Shown here in pieces: positions 24,501 to 36,584 of a stretch of DNA of 64,000 bases; positions within the stretch are counted from its first letter, which is position 1, and every line of letters begins with the position of its first letter. The notes beneath the pieces are model-generated. The model searched no databases and was not told where the DNA came from. It saw only the letters and a program-made list of their open reading frames with translations. Source of the DNA: Phoenix dactylifera (Eukaryota > Streptophyta > Magnoliopsida > Arecales > Arecaceae); assembly GCF_009389715.1 (NCBI RefSeq), contig NC_052393.1, positions 682,001 through 746,000 of the forward strand, read 5' to 3'. The translations under genes and the position numbers were made by a program.

Positions 24501-27500
24501 GAATCTAATATGAGAGAGAGAGAGAGATTAGGTTCAAATTTAGGTTGAAGGCCGACAACCACGAATTATTAGGAAGGTCTCAAATTGAGTTAAGGGCTCG
24601 GAATAAGGATTGGGGATCACATTATGGATTTTAGGGTACTTTAGGAATAAAATTGACACACAAGCATACCAAGGATATCCTTGATATTTAAAACTATCTT
24701 ATTCTAAATAGCATAGGACCATAGGAAGTACAACATATATTGCTTTTTCACCATTTGTTACTCTTACATACATTAATTCTCATTTTTCATGACCTCATGG
24801 TTGTTCATTCTGCATCTCCTTATATTATATTAGTGCAACTCTCCAACTTATGCAATGTCCCATTTACGGCTTTATTTATTTTTTACTTCATCCCTGAAGA
24901 CATATTATGAGCATAAACATTCTGCAGCACTTAAGTATTTAAAGTGTATTACTATTTACGAAAAAATTTACTAAGTTGGACTTGCATGTTGCAATCACAT
25001 AACACTTCCTCTTTATTCCCGAGATTAATTCTTCCAAAAAACTTCTTGTCTCTCTCTATTTAACAGAGTAGACCCAAGAAAATTATTATTCTCAAGGTCA
25101 TCAACCTGAGCTACATTTTCATTCCCAGACCCATTAAACCTAATATACCTAAAACTATTTAAGCAAACTTTTGAACAAAGAACTTGGGGCACCTACCTAC
25201 AAAGTGTTGTCCATGAGAATACACGTCTAATTTGATGAAAAAAAGAAAAGAAAAGAAAACTTTACACTTTGATTGTGCAATATATATCTAGCTTTGACTT
25301 TCGATCCTAGTGAGGAAGGTAACTTGTGTATTTAATTGCAAATGGAGCTTTATTATTTTCTCATGGTACTTATAAAATCATGAATTCAATCATTTTGGAT
25401 AAGTAAATTGTTTCCTAATATGAAATATTCAATAAGTATGATGCTGAGTTCATAGCAAAAATAACAATGCACATAAATGATGGACGGCATTTAAATAGTA
25501 TAATGAAGGGAATAAATGCTATCCCATGTGATTTTCTATAATACCAAGCCCATATACTTAGTACTTATCAATGACAACCAAGCTGGCATGGTACCAAGGC
25601 AAGTTTACACTAGTTAGGATTCAGACGTGGGATGAAGGTTTCCTTCTAACAAACAACAAGCCCTGGTTCTAACTATGGTTTCTAGACCTTGGAAAGATTT
25701 GAGAAGCCTTCATCTCAAACTGAATAGAAAAGGGAATCTGGTTTTTTTTTTCAAACTTTTAATATGCTCAATAATGAAAGAAGCAAGCTTACATAAAATG
25801 TAGAGTTTTAAGGTAAAAGATGAAACTAAGCTATGGTACCTACTAGTAAATCAACAGTACTATAGCACTTCGTCGATGCTCAAAATCCACCAAGATATTT
25901 AAAAGTCACTCAAAGCTCCTTGGAATCTACAAACTGGCCATCAAATGATCACCAAACTCCACCGATGTTGCTCTGGAATCCACCAAAGCATGCAAAATTC
26001 ACCATGCAGAAAAAGAAACACTAAAAAATACATTCAAGATAAGAATTATTTCATTGATGTCTGATTTGAGTAATATAAGAGGGATATTCATGGCATTCAA
26101 GGGCCCCTTATATCAGTAGGACTTGAATCCATGCTATTAAAGGACTTTGTTGATGTTCAAAACCCACCAAGGTCTTTAAAAGTGGCTCACAACTCCTTGG
26201 AATTATCAACTGGCCATTGAACGATCACCGTCCTCCACCAAGGTTTCTTTAAAATCCACCAAAGCATGCAAAGTCTGCTATGTAGAAAAAGAAACACTAA
26301 AAGTGCACTCAAGAGAAGAATGCTTTCATTGATGTGTGATTTGAGTAATATAAGCGTGATATTCGTCATGTTCAAGGGCCCCTATATCATAGGACTCGTG
26401 GTTCCTCTATTTACTTTCCAAACATCGAAATACTATAAAAGGATATCAAACTAAGCAAAATGATCGCTATAGCAGTTTGGGCATTTTGACAACAGATTTT
26501 GAATTAGTAAATGCTTCACAACTATCCTAAACCTAAAATAACTCAAAAATGGCTTTTTGACCTTTGATATTTGATGGCAACTTTTTGTTATCTTATACCA
26601 GGAATGTAGAACATGCACCATTAGAAACAGGTGGCCTGAAAATGCTGCAATATTTCAGTCATAACTCCTCCATCTGCTCCAATCAAGGTGATTTAAGAAC
26701 TATCATAGAACTAACTTGGTGCAATAGGCAATGAAAAGAAAAGATGGTTTAAGGTCGAATGCTAACTATCAAGGTTTGCAAAACTGATAACCAGAATTGT
26801 ATCAATCAGTGTCCGCTGAGCCGACCGAACCGGTGTACCGGTGGGCTCCGGTACCGGATCGGCACCAGTTGGAACCGGTGCCGAACCGGAACCACAAAAA
26901 AAGAAAAGGCCGACGCGCGCACGCAGACGCGTTTTAGCCACAGAAGACATTAAATGCCACTTTGTGGCATTAATTGCCCACGCAGCCCCGTGTGGGCTCG
27001 GGCTCGCGCTCGCGCGGGGTGCCGCGTGGGCTCGCTGCCCCGCGCGAGGAATCGTGCGGGAGCGAGGTTCCCTACATGTGGAATTGTGCGCGGGCACGAG
27101 CGATTCCCCGCCACGCTCGCGCGGGTGCGCTACCCCGCGCGCGGAAAGATTTTATTTTCTTTTCTTTTCTTTTTTCCGTCCCTTCTTCTTCCTCCTTTCC
27201 GAGCTCTCTCCTCCTCTCCTTTCTTCCCCTCTCTCCTCCTCTCTTCTCCTCTCTTTCCCCCCTTCTCCTGCAAGCAAGGAAAGAACCGTTGGAAGGGCCG
27301 CGCGCATGTCGGGGTGCTCGAGAGGGGGTCAGCCCGAGGTACGCTGAACCGTCTTCTTCTTCTTCTCCTCTTTCTCTTCTTCTTCCTCTTCTTTCCTCTT
27401 CTTTCTTCCTCTTCTCCTCTCTCTTCTTTCTTCTTCCCCGCTCGATTTCAGCCCCAACAGTTTTATGTGGTTGTACCGTACCGGTGGGGGTCGGTACCGA

Positions 27501-30500
27501 TATGGTACGTGTTGAACCAGCTGGTACGGGCCGGTTCAGCAGACCATGGTATTAATATATTACCAATTCGGTATAATGCAGTATGTACCCTATACCGAGA
27601 TAGGCTTTCAATACTTTTTCTCACTCCCAGCCACGATACCTTCCGAAATCGGGCGGTATGGGGTAGTTCCTCTAAGTTTAAAGTCGTACGGACTGGTCCA
27701 GCTCATATACTAAACTGAACCTCAGTGTCGTATTGGTATCTTACCAATATGATATGGTACAATTGGTACAAGACGGTACGAGTTCGTATGGTAGGCCTTG
27801 CTAACTATGTTGTTTCTAGTAAAGCCTTTTTTTGGACTAATATGCATCGTACTAATCTTTGGATGGTAACATGATCGATGATGCACCATCCTAAAACAAT
27901 TACTGAAGTTAAGTTCATGGATACCTGAGTTACATGTCTAACATATGATAATCTAAAATTTGTCATCGTGTGGGCTTGGTCGCCTTATGGCGCTCGGACT
28001 GCATCCAAAGGGTCAACTTGGTGTCAAATGATCAGTCCATGGGGTGTCATATCGTGTTCCATGGTTTCCTTAAGTTGCACCATCTGTCGTGCACATTTCC
28101 TATTACTGAAGAGTGATTGAGCCTACACATTGGCGAAGTGAACCGTTCCATGATGAGACATGCTTTTATATCAACTGATATGAAGGACCATAAGATGCTA
28201 CATACATTTATGATGTGGTTCAAGTTCGTCGGCTTTATTAAGCGAAACAAGCAGTTCTAAATGTTCTATATGAAAAATTCAAACCATCTCGGTTTTGGAC
28301 CCCATACCAATACCATCCTATTACTGTGTCGGTATGCTCGGTATAAGGCCGGTTCAGCGTAATGACACTCATTACATCTTCCATACTGCATATCGATTCA
28401 ATACCTCTATGGTATAGTATGGTCGGTATGCACTGGTACCAACCGATACAGCAAGTCATGCTATAAACCATGCTGAATATTACTTAATGAAGTTACGAAA
28501 AACTTACAAAAGTAACTATTTTAAATCTTAAAATGATCAATGCAATATTTTCCCCTAATAAGGTGAACGAATTAAAAAGGACATGCCTCCTAACATGAGT
28601 GGAAAACTAATGCCATATCTTGTTAAAGCAGTTCATCCTTCTTTGAACTGACTTTCCTTTTAGACACTTGAACGGAAGAAAAGCAATAGATGTAGTAATG
28701 TAATGACCCACTACAAGAATTAGCTTGTTGTAAAACCATAGGAGCTGGATTCCTTCCGATATTTAAGCTTTTACTAAGAATATATGTAGGTACAATCAAG
28801 GGATCTAGCCCTCCAAATTCCATTTTCAAAACCTAAGGAGATGTACTAAAGTAATAACATATTAGAGGACCTCTCGCTTTTTGAAAGACCATGGAGAGTT
28901 GGGATCTCTTCCTTTTACTAGGAATGTCTGTTGGAAGAATAAAGGAATCTAGTTTTCCAATTTATTAGGGTTTTTGAGGAAACTTGAGAGTGAATTAATG
29001 GGCTGTCAAGAGGCCAAAAGTATTCTTTATGGGGGCAAAAGCCAGAAAAAAAAAAAAAAAATCAAGCAAGTGAACTTTCACGAGTAACATGTGAAGTAAT
29101 GTGTGGTAAACATATATATGAAATTATATCTCTAATTCATCAAATTTAACGTAGATCAACCATTGAGGGTTTGCTCAATAGATAACAAAAGCATGATGTA
29201 GTGGTTCTTTCTAAGAAAGTCCAAAATAAGATGTGGTTAAGTGAAAGAATGGCAGCATGAACAACTAACAATTAATCTCGATGAACTTCATGCGCTCACA
29301 AAAACTAACTTTCAATAATCTTAATCACATTATATTACCTCACATGGTTTGTGAGTATTGATCCATGATGGTCAGCATGTATCCTACTCGATGTTCGTGA
29401 CTATTAACTAACCACTAGACTCTAAAATCTTAATTATCGGGGAAGGTGTCAAGATAAGAATGACTCTAAAATGCTGCCCCCCCCCCCCCCCCCCCCTCCC
29501 CCCCCCCCCTCCCAAAAAAAAAAAAAAAAACAATGTGCAGCCCGGATCATGCATGTGAGAGCATGAAGAAGTCTAGAATGACTCAACATAAGACCAATTC
29601 AAAAGCAACTCAACCAGGAACAAGTCAAGGGAAGAAAAGATAATAAATGGGTACAACTGGCTTTGATGGGGATTTTAAATACATGACCTTTGGATCCGAT
29701 ACCATGTTAACTAACCACTAAGCTGTTAAGGAAGGGGTCAACAATGAATATTAGGCCTTAGTAATGTCTAGACAGAAACCACCAAGGCCAATGGGCTGAA
29801 ACCCAATATCCAGGTACTTTAAAGCCAAAGAGAGTTTAACCATACTCTTGTAGATTAGTTAATTCACAGCAGTCAGCAGATCAAAACTACAGATTATTTT
29901 GATGTCATGTTTAGTACCCTGTGAACAGCTCAGAATCACAGTGCAGCTAGTACCCTTTTTATTGAGAGGAGCAACACATGCAAAAATTTGGATATTCATG
30001 TTCAGGCATACCCGCATAACCTACTTGTCCCCTACTTATGGTTGGACACTAAAGCCTGGAGCTTCAGATTCAAAACACCTGTAATTCAGGTGAGCTTTCA
30101 AGAGAAACTAGTAAAATTAACGAGTCAGCAATGTCTTGAAAAGCTTATGAATAGTAAATTCCAACTTCAGTTTGAGATAGTTTGAGTTTTACAGTAGATT
30201 ATTCTTTATATACATATTTTTCTTTGGTTTGGTTTCATGAATGTAACCTTGATGAAAATTTCAGCTGCACCATGACTGCTTAAGTTTTTTGATGTACATG
30301 ACGGCTTCAAGTCGGATGATAAAGGATGAAAATAAAATATTTAAGGTAGACTAGATCGCTTATATATGCACTAATTACACAAAATTTTCATTTCTAAACA
30401 CCTAAATTATGCTTTTGCTTGTAGATCAGTTTCATTTTCTAAATGAAAGACCAATTTGTAATTGGCTCAAGCTGCTTTCTTCAACTTGCCCTTCAGCTGT

Positions 30501-32204
30501 AAGAAAGGTCATCAATTGCAAACAGTCCAAATGCCAATAATATCAAATAATTAAAAGAAACAGAGTAGGCATATGTAAACAAGATTTGATAAAAAAAGTT
30601 GGACAGACAACCTGATTACACAATACAGTTCTGGCACCTTCAGAACTTTTCAATGCATGGGCAAAAGAAAGAATCTCTGTCTTATCTTGCTTAGTAGGAT
30701 CTGTCAAGCAAACAACACTGGAACCTGTACCTCCATCTTGCTTGCTGGAAGCAGTTGCTGCAATCCCCGGATCAGTCCCTCCTTCATCAAACTTAGTACA
30801 CACTGCATTGATTTTATTGGAAGCTTGGTCTTCGGTTTCTAGAGGCATATTCTCTGCCCTGCCATGCTGATTTAGTGGTAAAACACTAGGAGATGGTCTA
30901 CTCAGTTCACAAGATTCCACAACATTTGTGCAACTGGACGCAGAATCAGTAGATCTATCAGTCAGTTCAGTAGATTCTACTGGCCTAGTTGTCAGATCTG
31001 AAGAAGAACCAGCCACTGCTTTATTATTCCCTGAACCATCATGAGCTCCATAATGTTTGCTCAATTTGAATTTCTCCAGCTTGAATCCAGTACTTGACAG
31101 TGGAATCTCATAAAAAGATTCTTCAAGAATACCAGCTTTAGCCTCTTCCAACCAGCAATCTTTCATCTGCTTCTCCTTATTCCTAGCCTCAATCTGCATA
31201 ACCATTAGTTTCTTCCGTTGGCCCCACATATGCTTTTCAAATTCATCCATTCTTTTTGAAAATTCTTCATTTAGTAATTTTATTCTATATTCTCGAACTG
31301 AAGGGCCAATATGGATAGCATGAAAATCCCAATTTTTCATTTTAACCAATTCCATCTGTTGTTCACCTTTCAAAGTTTTGAACTCTCGGAGTTCTTCATT
31401 TTGCTTTAAGAGGAGTGTTCTTAACCTTATTGAATAAATTTCATCAATCAAATCAATCTGTTTCTTCAAGATCTCATCCTTCAATGACCTAATTTGCTGG
31501 TGAAGCTTTGCAGACAGAGGTTCAAGAACGGGAGTCTCATCCTGCTCCACCAAATTTGCTTGTTGGGAGGATATACGACCAACAGGACTCACTCTGATCT
31601 CTACTTTCTCCACTTCATCATCTAGCAGTGTTAAATCTGGACTGGTTTCATGCAAGAAGTCTTCAGTACCATCATTTCTAGGCACAGATGACTGGCCCAC
31701 TCTGACACCAGCTTCTCCTATCTCTTGCTTGTCGGATGATGAAACTTCTAAACTAGCTTCATGGTTTTCAAGAGCATTCTGTCCTGCCTCAGATGATAGA
31801 CCCTCCCTGATCTCACCTTCTTCCAGCTCTTCATCAACATATGACATTTTTGTCCAGCCTGGCATCAATGGTTCATCCTCTCTGATCTCACCTTCTTCCA
31901 GCTCTTCATCAACATATGACATTTTTGTCCAGCCTGGCATCAATGGTTCATCCTCTCTGATTTCACCTTCTTCCAGCTCTTCATCAACAAATGACATTTT
32001 TGTCCAGCCTGTTATCAATGGTTCATCCCCTCTGATTTCACCTTCTTCCAGTTCTTCCTCATCAAATAATGCTGCTTTCGAACTTGCTTCACTCACGGGG
32101 ACTTTAGAAACATCTTTTTCAGGAAAAGATGGCCGAGCCTCTCCAATATCCGGTTTCTCCATTTTGTGATGTTTAGACGATTGGCTTCCCTGGGCTTCCT
32201 CCAT
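15590..32204 (-). CDS. MOM1-like silencing protein lacking the helicase part (MOM2-type), 1,106 aa
   Basis: Four coding exons join in frame: 32204-30612, 22294-21353, 21248-21038 and 16164-15590. Junctions are CAG|GTTGTC, AAG|GTAACC and AAG|GTATGA, with acceptors GAGCAG, GGACAG and TACCAG; phases are 0, 0 and 1. Residues 50-135 hold 25-residue repeats with LEEGEI. Residues about 233-360 match the coiled region of MOM1 (LLLKQNEELREFKTL; KLLNEEFSKRMDEFEKHMW). Exon 2 has three diverged repeats around CSAQLTEVSMQ. Residues about 815-905 resemble the CMM2 coiled coil (KLEYKKEIDNLKRKYDALIQD). The last exon is Pro/Ser/Gln-rich and ends SLIGFKRANQ. MOM1 mediates transcriptional silencing in the nucleus, and CMM2 is its key part. 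No PHD finger, chromodomain or SNF2 helicase is present. A 5' UTR exon probably ends at 33130 and resumes near 32265, so the start at 32204 is not just a truncation artefact. The weak GTTGTC donor is the least certain junction. Confidence 0.8.
19515..19681 (-). mobile_element. Au-type SINE in an intron of the MOM1-like gene
   Basis: The minus strand reads GTGAGCCTTAGCGCAATGGTA, then a region like the Au SINE of flowering plants: TTGCTCCATTTCGACCTTGA, GGCTTCAAAAC as B box and GGGGTAAGTCTGCATACATC, ending near GGAGCCTTGTACATTGAGC. A 13-base target duplication differing at one base flanks it (CCCTTCTACACAT at 19502-19514, CCCTTCTACATAT at 19682-19694). Confidence 0.9.
20470..20790. repeat. GGTACC-rich repeat in the MOM1-like intron
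   Basis: This stretch is dense in GGTACC, GTACCG, CAGTACGGG and related words. Similar stretches occur at about 19140-19215, 23580-23690, 26800-27790 and 28285-28460. It is probably one degenerate element family. Confidence 0.5.
26800..27790. mobile_element. GC-rich element with GGTACCGG-rich flanks in the first long intron
   Basis: A very GC-rich core (about 26,900-27,150, with runs of CGCGCG and GGCTCGCGCTCG) and a CT-rich stretch (27,160-27,440) are enclosed by GTACCGGT-rich flanks at 26,820-26,890 and 27,470-27,790. Long open frames run through it, but their composition follows the CT bias and resembles no protein. Base composition is unlike the AT-rich intron around it. I read it as an inserted repeat; a silenced promoter fragment is the alternative. 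Confidence 0.45.
29477..29530. repeat. Poly-C tract followed by poly-A
   Basis: Thirty-seven bases of C broken by two T are followed by 17 A. The G-rich strand could form G-quadruplexes. It sits in the 8.3 kb intron. Confidence 0.97.
29555..29780. repeat. Relative of the copy 1/copy 2 tail repeat
   Basis: The words ACTCAACAT, GAACAAGTCAA, GGATCCGATACCATG and GGGTCAACAATG with TTAGGCCTTAG follow the same order as in 2840-3080 and 7790-7980, so part of those segments is a dispersed repeat. Confidence 0.5.
31831..32063 (-). repeat. In-frame 75 bp tandem repeat in the MOM1-like first coding exon
   Basis: Three units of 75 bp plus a partial fourth encode 25 residues each with the core EELEEGEIREDEPL. 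The two central units are identical or nearly so, so the array expanded recently or is still homogenised. Confidence 0.95.
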
Positions 32205-33249
32205 GCCTCAGACCTTTCCCCTCCCCTATTTTTATCAGTTAATCGCAGACAGAGCCCAACAAAATCTAGGGAAAATTCAAAGAAACACATATAACTCAAA
32301 TGGGCATTCATAAATGTACAGAAAAACTAAAAGAAAATAGATAGAAAATATTCAATACAACCATATACTAGTGCATGCAAACACAAGCATGACCAAGGAA
32401 GCAACAACACTGACAGTAAGATCAAGAGATAACATATTTAATAATTGATGTGCATCGAACGAATAAACTAGATTAATTTTTTTATAAGTGATTCACCAAT
32501 TAATCAAATCAATTTGGGATGGGGGCATCTAATCACTGACGAGAAAGAAAAGATTCTACGAAGTTTTGAATTTCCACAAAACTTGCACCCGCTACATAGG
32601 ACCAAACTCTACAGAAGAAAGAAGAAAAATCTAAACTTCTCGGAAACATCAAAAACATTCCACATCATTGGTGTACACGAATCACACGAAGAACAACTCC
32701 GCATGACAGGTGTACACATCTCAGAAAACAAGTCTTGCCGTTCCATTTCTCCACCAAGAGAATCCCAGAGTTCGCCATAACAACACCAAACCAAAGAAAT
32801 CCCCCGAAAAACTGAACAAGAAACCAAATCAAACCACGAAAAATCAGTAAAACGTTAGAATCGAGAAGCAGGGCAACTCACCTACATCGCTGCAACCAGA
32901 AATTTTCTCAAAGTGGACCCAAAATCCGTATACTCTCGAGTTTTTTAGAGAAACCCTAGATCGAAAAATAGCTCGAAGGATCACTATGGAAGAGATGTCG
33001 GTGCATAAAGAACACCACGAACGCACAAAAGACTGACTGAAGGAAGAAAAAATAGGAGAAAAAAACCATAAAATGGTAGCATAAAACAGGGACATTGGAT
33101 CAAATTGGTATGAGAAAGGGGGTTCTTACGATGGAACAACGAGTTGTTGAGACTTCGGCCAATTCGACGACAGACGCAGAGAGAGAGAAGGGGAGTGGAA
33201 AGCAGAGTAATTCGAAGGGGCAACAGGAGGAGTGAGGGGACGTGCAAAT

Positions 33250-34155
33250 TAGAGGACTTGTAGCAAAGCGAAGTTACTAAACTACCCTTGGTTTTGCAAA
33301 AGCCGCTAATGCGGCATACCTTTTCGGGCACGTGTGCGTAGGAAGCCGGGAGACACGAGCCTCGGCACGCAGGCTGAATCATGAGATTACCAAAATAGCC
33401 TCGACTTATAACGGGTGAATTTTTAATGACGTAATGACAAACGGTTTGAAGCCATGGCGTCCAAAAACAGATTTCCCCTTCTGGTAAAAACGGCATGTAA
33501 AGTGATGCATCGCCTCTGGACGGCGAACTGCATGTGAAATCTTGCATGGTTAGATATTACCATAATCACTTAGTATAAGGTGGCTTTGACCCATATTAAT
33601 TATTAAATTTTAAAAAATAATAATTAATGATCTGTAATATGTTACATATTTACCTATTTACCTTTTGTTACCTTATTTACCTTATCTAAACTGGAAAGAA
33701 TTAATGTAAGTTGAGTCCTTGGGAGACAAAGAAAAAGAAAAAAAAACATTTCCATGAAGCCTCAAATATCATACCAAAACTTAGTTGGCATGTCCATGAT
33801 GATGCTAGGAGAATGGCTTATTTGATAAAGTTGATGCGGTTTACCGAGAATGACCGTAAGATTAATCAATCTCCTTGTTGTATGGCATGCCAATCGTAAA
33901 TGAAAAAAAAAAAACAGTGTTAGAATTGATCCTCATAGCATATTTTTGGATGTTTTATGCATGTGTATACCCAAAAAAAAGAGAAATGAGGGAGTTATGG
34001 GGAAAGTGTACTTATGAAACACTACGTATTTTGAGTATGCGGGTTCCATTGGATTGTAGTATTGGAGTCCCGTTTCACATCTTTAATTAATTCTAAAAGT
34101 TTCCGTTCCGTTACATATAGCAGGTGAATAAATTTTTTGTAACGGGCTCCATCTC
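33250..34155. other. Upstream region of the MOM1-like gene, no gene seen
   Basis: The first part should hold the promoter of the minus-strand gene. No clear TATA box was identified, and beyond 33,560 the DNA is AT-rich without recognisable content. Confidence 0.5.
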
Positions 34156-34156
34156 C

Positions 34157-34158
<2 letters not shown>

Positions 34159-34190
<32 letters not shown>
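34159..34190. repeat. (CT)n microsatellite
   Basis: Sixteen CT units in a row. Confidence 0.97.
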
Positions 34191-34191
<1 letters not shown>

Positions 34192-34399
34192 ATTAAATAC
34201 TTTGACCAACCCATGACGTACAAATATTTTGTTCCGTTCTTCCTTCGCATTTTTATGCTTTGCCTTCACACAGTGTCCTTCGCATTGTTTGGGAAACCAG
34301 ATTTTCTGAATTTTAAAATACTCCATCATGATCTTACTTATCAACTTTTTCTTAAATAATCTTGACGATTTTGTTACCAGAACAACCATCTATTTTATA

Positions 34400-35510
34400 G
34401 TTAAAGTCTACCTGTATGATCAAAAATAATATGAATGACCATCATTTCTTATAAATGGTTTATTATTAGTTTTCTATTATTAACTTTTTCTTTATTCTAG
34501 TTTATGATTTTTAAATTTTAGTATTTTATATATATTTGTTTAAAGAGAAAAAGATATCCATCTGCATTTACCAACAACAAAAGCTATGTAAGCAATTTCG
34601 TCAAAGAATCAAGAAACCAAAGGACAAATAACTACAGTAAGTGGGGTAGCATAGTAAGAATCATAAAACCACAGCCACCTATAGGTTCTCACGGTCCAAA
34701 CAACTTGCAAAGTTGTAAAATCAACCTTGAAAGTTTGGGTCAATTAAATATAAATTTGAAATCAATCAATAATAAATATACTTTTTATTATATATATCTA
34801 TATATAAAATGAAGGCCCAAGTTGTACAGAGCGACGCCACCCATGTAAATGAAGCGATATCAATATATTTAGCCAGTATTAAAGTTCATTACTTAAATAC
34901 AATAAATATTAATGACGCTACTATAAATATGCTCGACTAGCATTAAAGTTTATTACTTGTTGTGCAACAAAAATTTGGCTAGTAAAATTTTTTATTTATT
35001 ATAATTTGTTATATGTATATTATATTTTGAAAATAATTGAAAAAGAAAAAAAAACGTATGCTAGCATCATGTGAGGCCGGTATTAGAAAAACCGGTGTTA
35101 ATAATAAGAGTTTTTTTGGGAGGCTCTTGGTAATGTCACTATTAATTGACAAATGTATGCATGCATGCATGCATGCATGTATGTATAAAGAGTTATGCTT
35201 GGATGAAATCCCTCGCATATTGTGCAAGGTCGACGGGAGTTTCTGCATGGAGACTGAGTTTGTGCATCATTCTCCATTTATCATATGGTTGTTAGAATTA
35301 ATAATGAAAGTTTCTGTTCAACTAACAGTAAATTTCATTACTTAACACACGATAGAAATTTCGCTATAAAAACATTATATGCATTGTAATTTTTACATTG
35401 CTATACTATATTTTAATAACAATTGAAAAAAAAAGAGAAAAAACTATATCCCACACATCATGTGGGATGTATGCTAACGTATTATAACTAGAATGGAGGC
35501 TAAGCTTGTA
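34400..35510. other. AT-rich DNA with related short repeats
   Basis: Words around TTTGGCTA and AAAGTTTATTACTT occur at about 34,880-35,000, again in changed form at 35,310-35,420, and once more at 38,450-38,540. They are fragments of one repeat. A GCAT tetranucleotide repeat lies at 35,157-35,180. No gene is seen. Confidence 0.5.
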
Positions 35511-35514
35511 TTAA

Positions 35515-36330
35515 GCTCTCTAATTATTAGGTGAACACCAGTCGATCGAATTCCATATACGGGATTTGATGGGAGGCAAAATGGATCGTCCTATTCTAAC
35601 ACGGAGTCATCCAACTCCGGCCAAATAAACCTCAGAGCCGAGTAGGCTGAAGAGGCTCCCTCGACCGTAGGCGATGACCTCAACTAGAGCCAGGCTGACC
35701 TTGGCCCCGCCAAGAGCCGGGCCGAAGCCAAGAGGCCAGAGTCGACCTCGGGTCCTACTGAAGATCGAGCCGACCTCAACCAGAGGCGACATCGGCCAGA
35801 GCTGATCTCGGGTCCTACCGAAGACCGAACTGATCTCGGCCAGAGGCCCGACCGACCTCGGACCCCGCTAAAGGTCGAGCCGACCCACCAAGTACCTGCC
35901 AAGGGCCATACCCTGCCACATCGGCCAAGGGCTATATCCTGCCACATCGGCCAAGGGCTATACCATGCCACACCTACCAAGGATCATACCCTGCTACATC
36001 TGCCAGGAGCCATACTCCGCCATACCTCGCCAAGACCATTTCCTCTCATGATGAGGATGATCTATATGGCAGTCACCTGGTCGCCCTTGTGAGTACTATA
36101 AATAGGCCACACCAACAACACTTAGAGATTTTTTTTTCTTCCTTCTTCCCTGCAAAAAAAGACTCTGCAAAAACTCTGCTAACTTGGCCATTGGAGGGCC
36201 TTCGCCGAGATCCGGCGAAAACTTTATGCAGGTCCCCAAGAGCATAGGAGGTGGCTCCCCTTCTCCATCCCCGACGGCGGCTTCTCGTCTTCCTCGGCAT
36301 GGTCACCCTTAGGCCAAATTTTAATCGGAT
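35515..36330 (+). mobile_element. Probable solo LTR of a Gypsy-like element
   Basis: This GC-rich block in AT-rich DNA contains a TATA box (ACTATAAATAGG, about 36096-36107) followed by a transcript-start-like region and CTTCGCCGAGATCCGGCG, a layout typical of LTRs. A five-unit 26 bp tandem repeat lies before the promoter. No primer site or polyprotein is adjacent. Its exact ends are unknown. Confidence 0.5.
35908..36032. repeat. 26 bp tandem repeat, about five units
   Basis: Successive units begin GCCAAGGGCCATACC, GCCAAGGGCTATATC, GCCAAGGGCTATACC, ACCAAGGATCATACC and GCCAGGAGCCATACT. They lie in the U3-like part of the putative LTR. Confidence 0.85.
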
Positions 36331-36584
36331 TCAAATTCTTCTTATATTTTATATGATCATTAAATCCTTCTTATGTTTCATATGATCACTAATAACAAGA
36401 AGCAAACATTCAAGAATCCAATAAAAAATCCTACTTGTTTTTTCTTCTTTTTTTTTTTTTTGAGGAGAGAGGGGAGCAAAATCTCACGCGACCAAGGCTT
36501 AACTTATGTTGAGCTTTCCATTCACCATTTGGACACCATCCTGTCAAATTCCAGTTTTTTTTTTCTTTTTTTTTTTGGGTACGA

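Noticed and set aside
26841..27718. Three overlapping frames up to 254 residues in the GC/CT-rich insert
   Set aside because: Arg/Ala and Ser/Phe/Leu runs follow base composition, all three frames are open together, and no domain is seen.
32984..33547. 187-residue minus-strand frame upstream of the MOM1-like ATG
   Set aside because: It runs through the proposed 5' UTR exon, its intron and promoter, and has no protein-like pattern.
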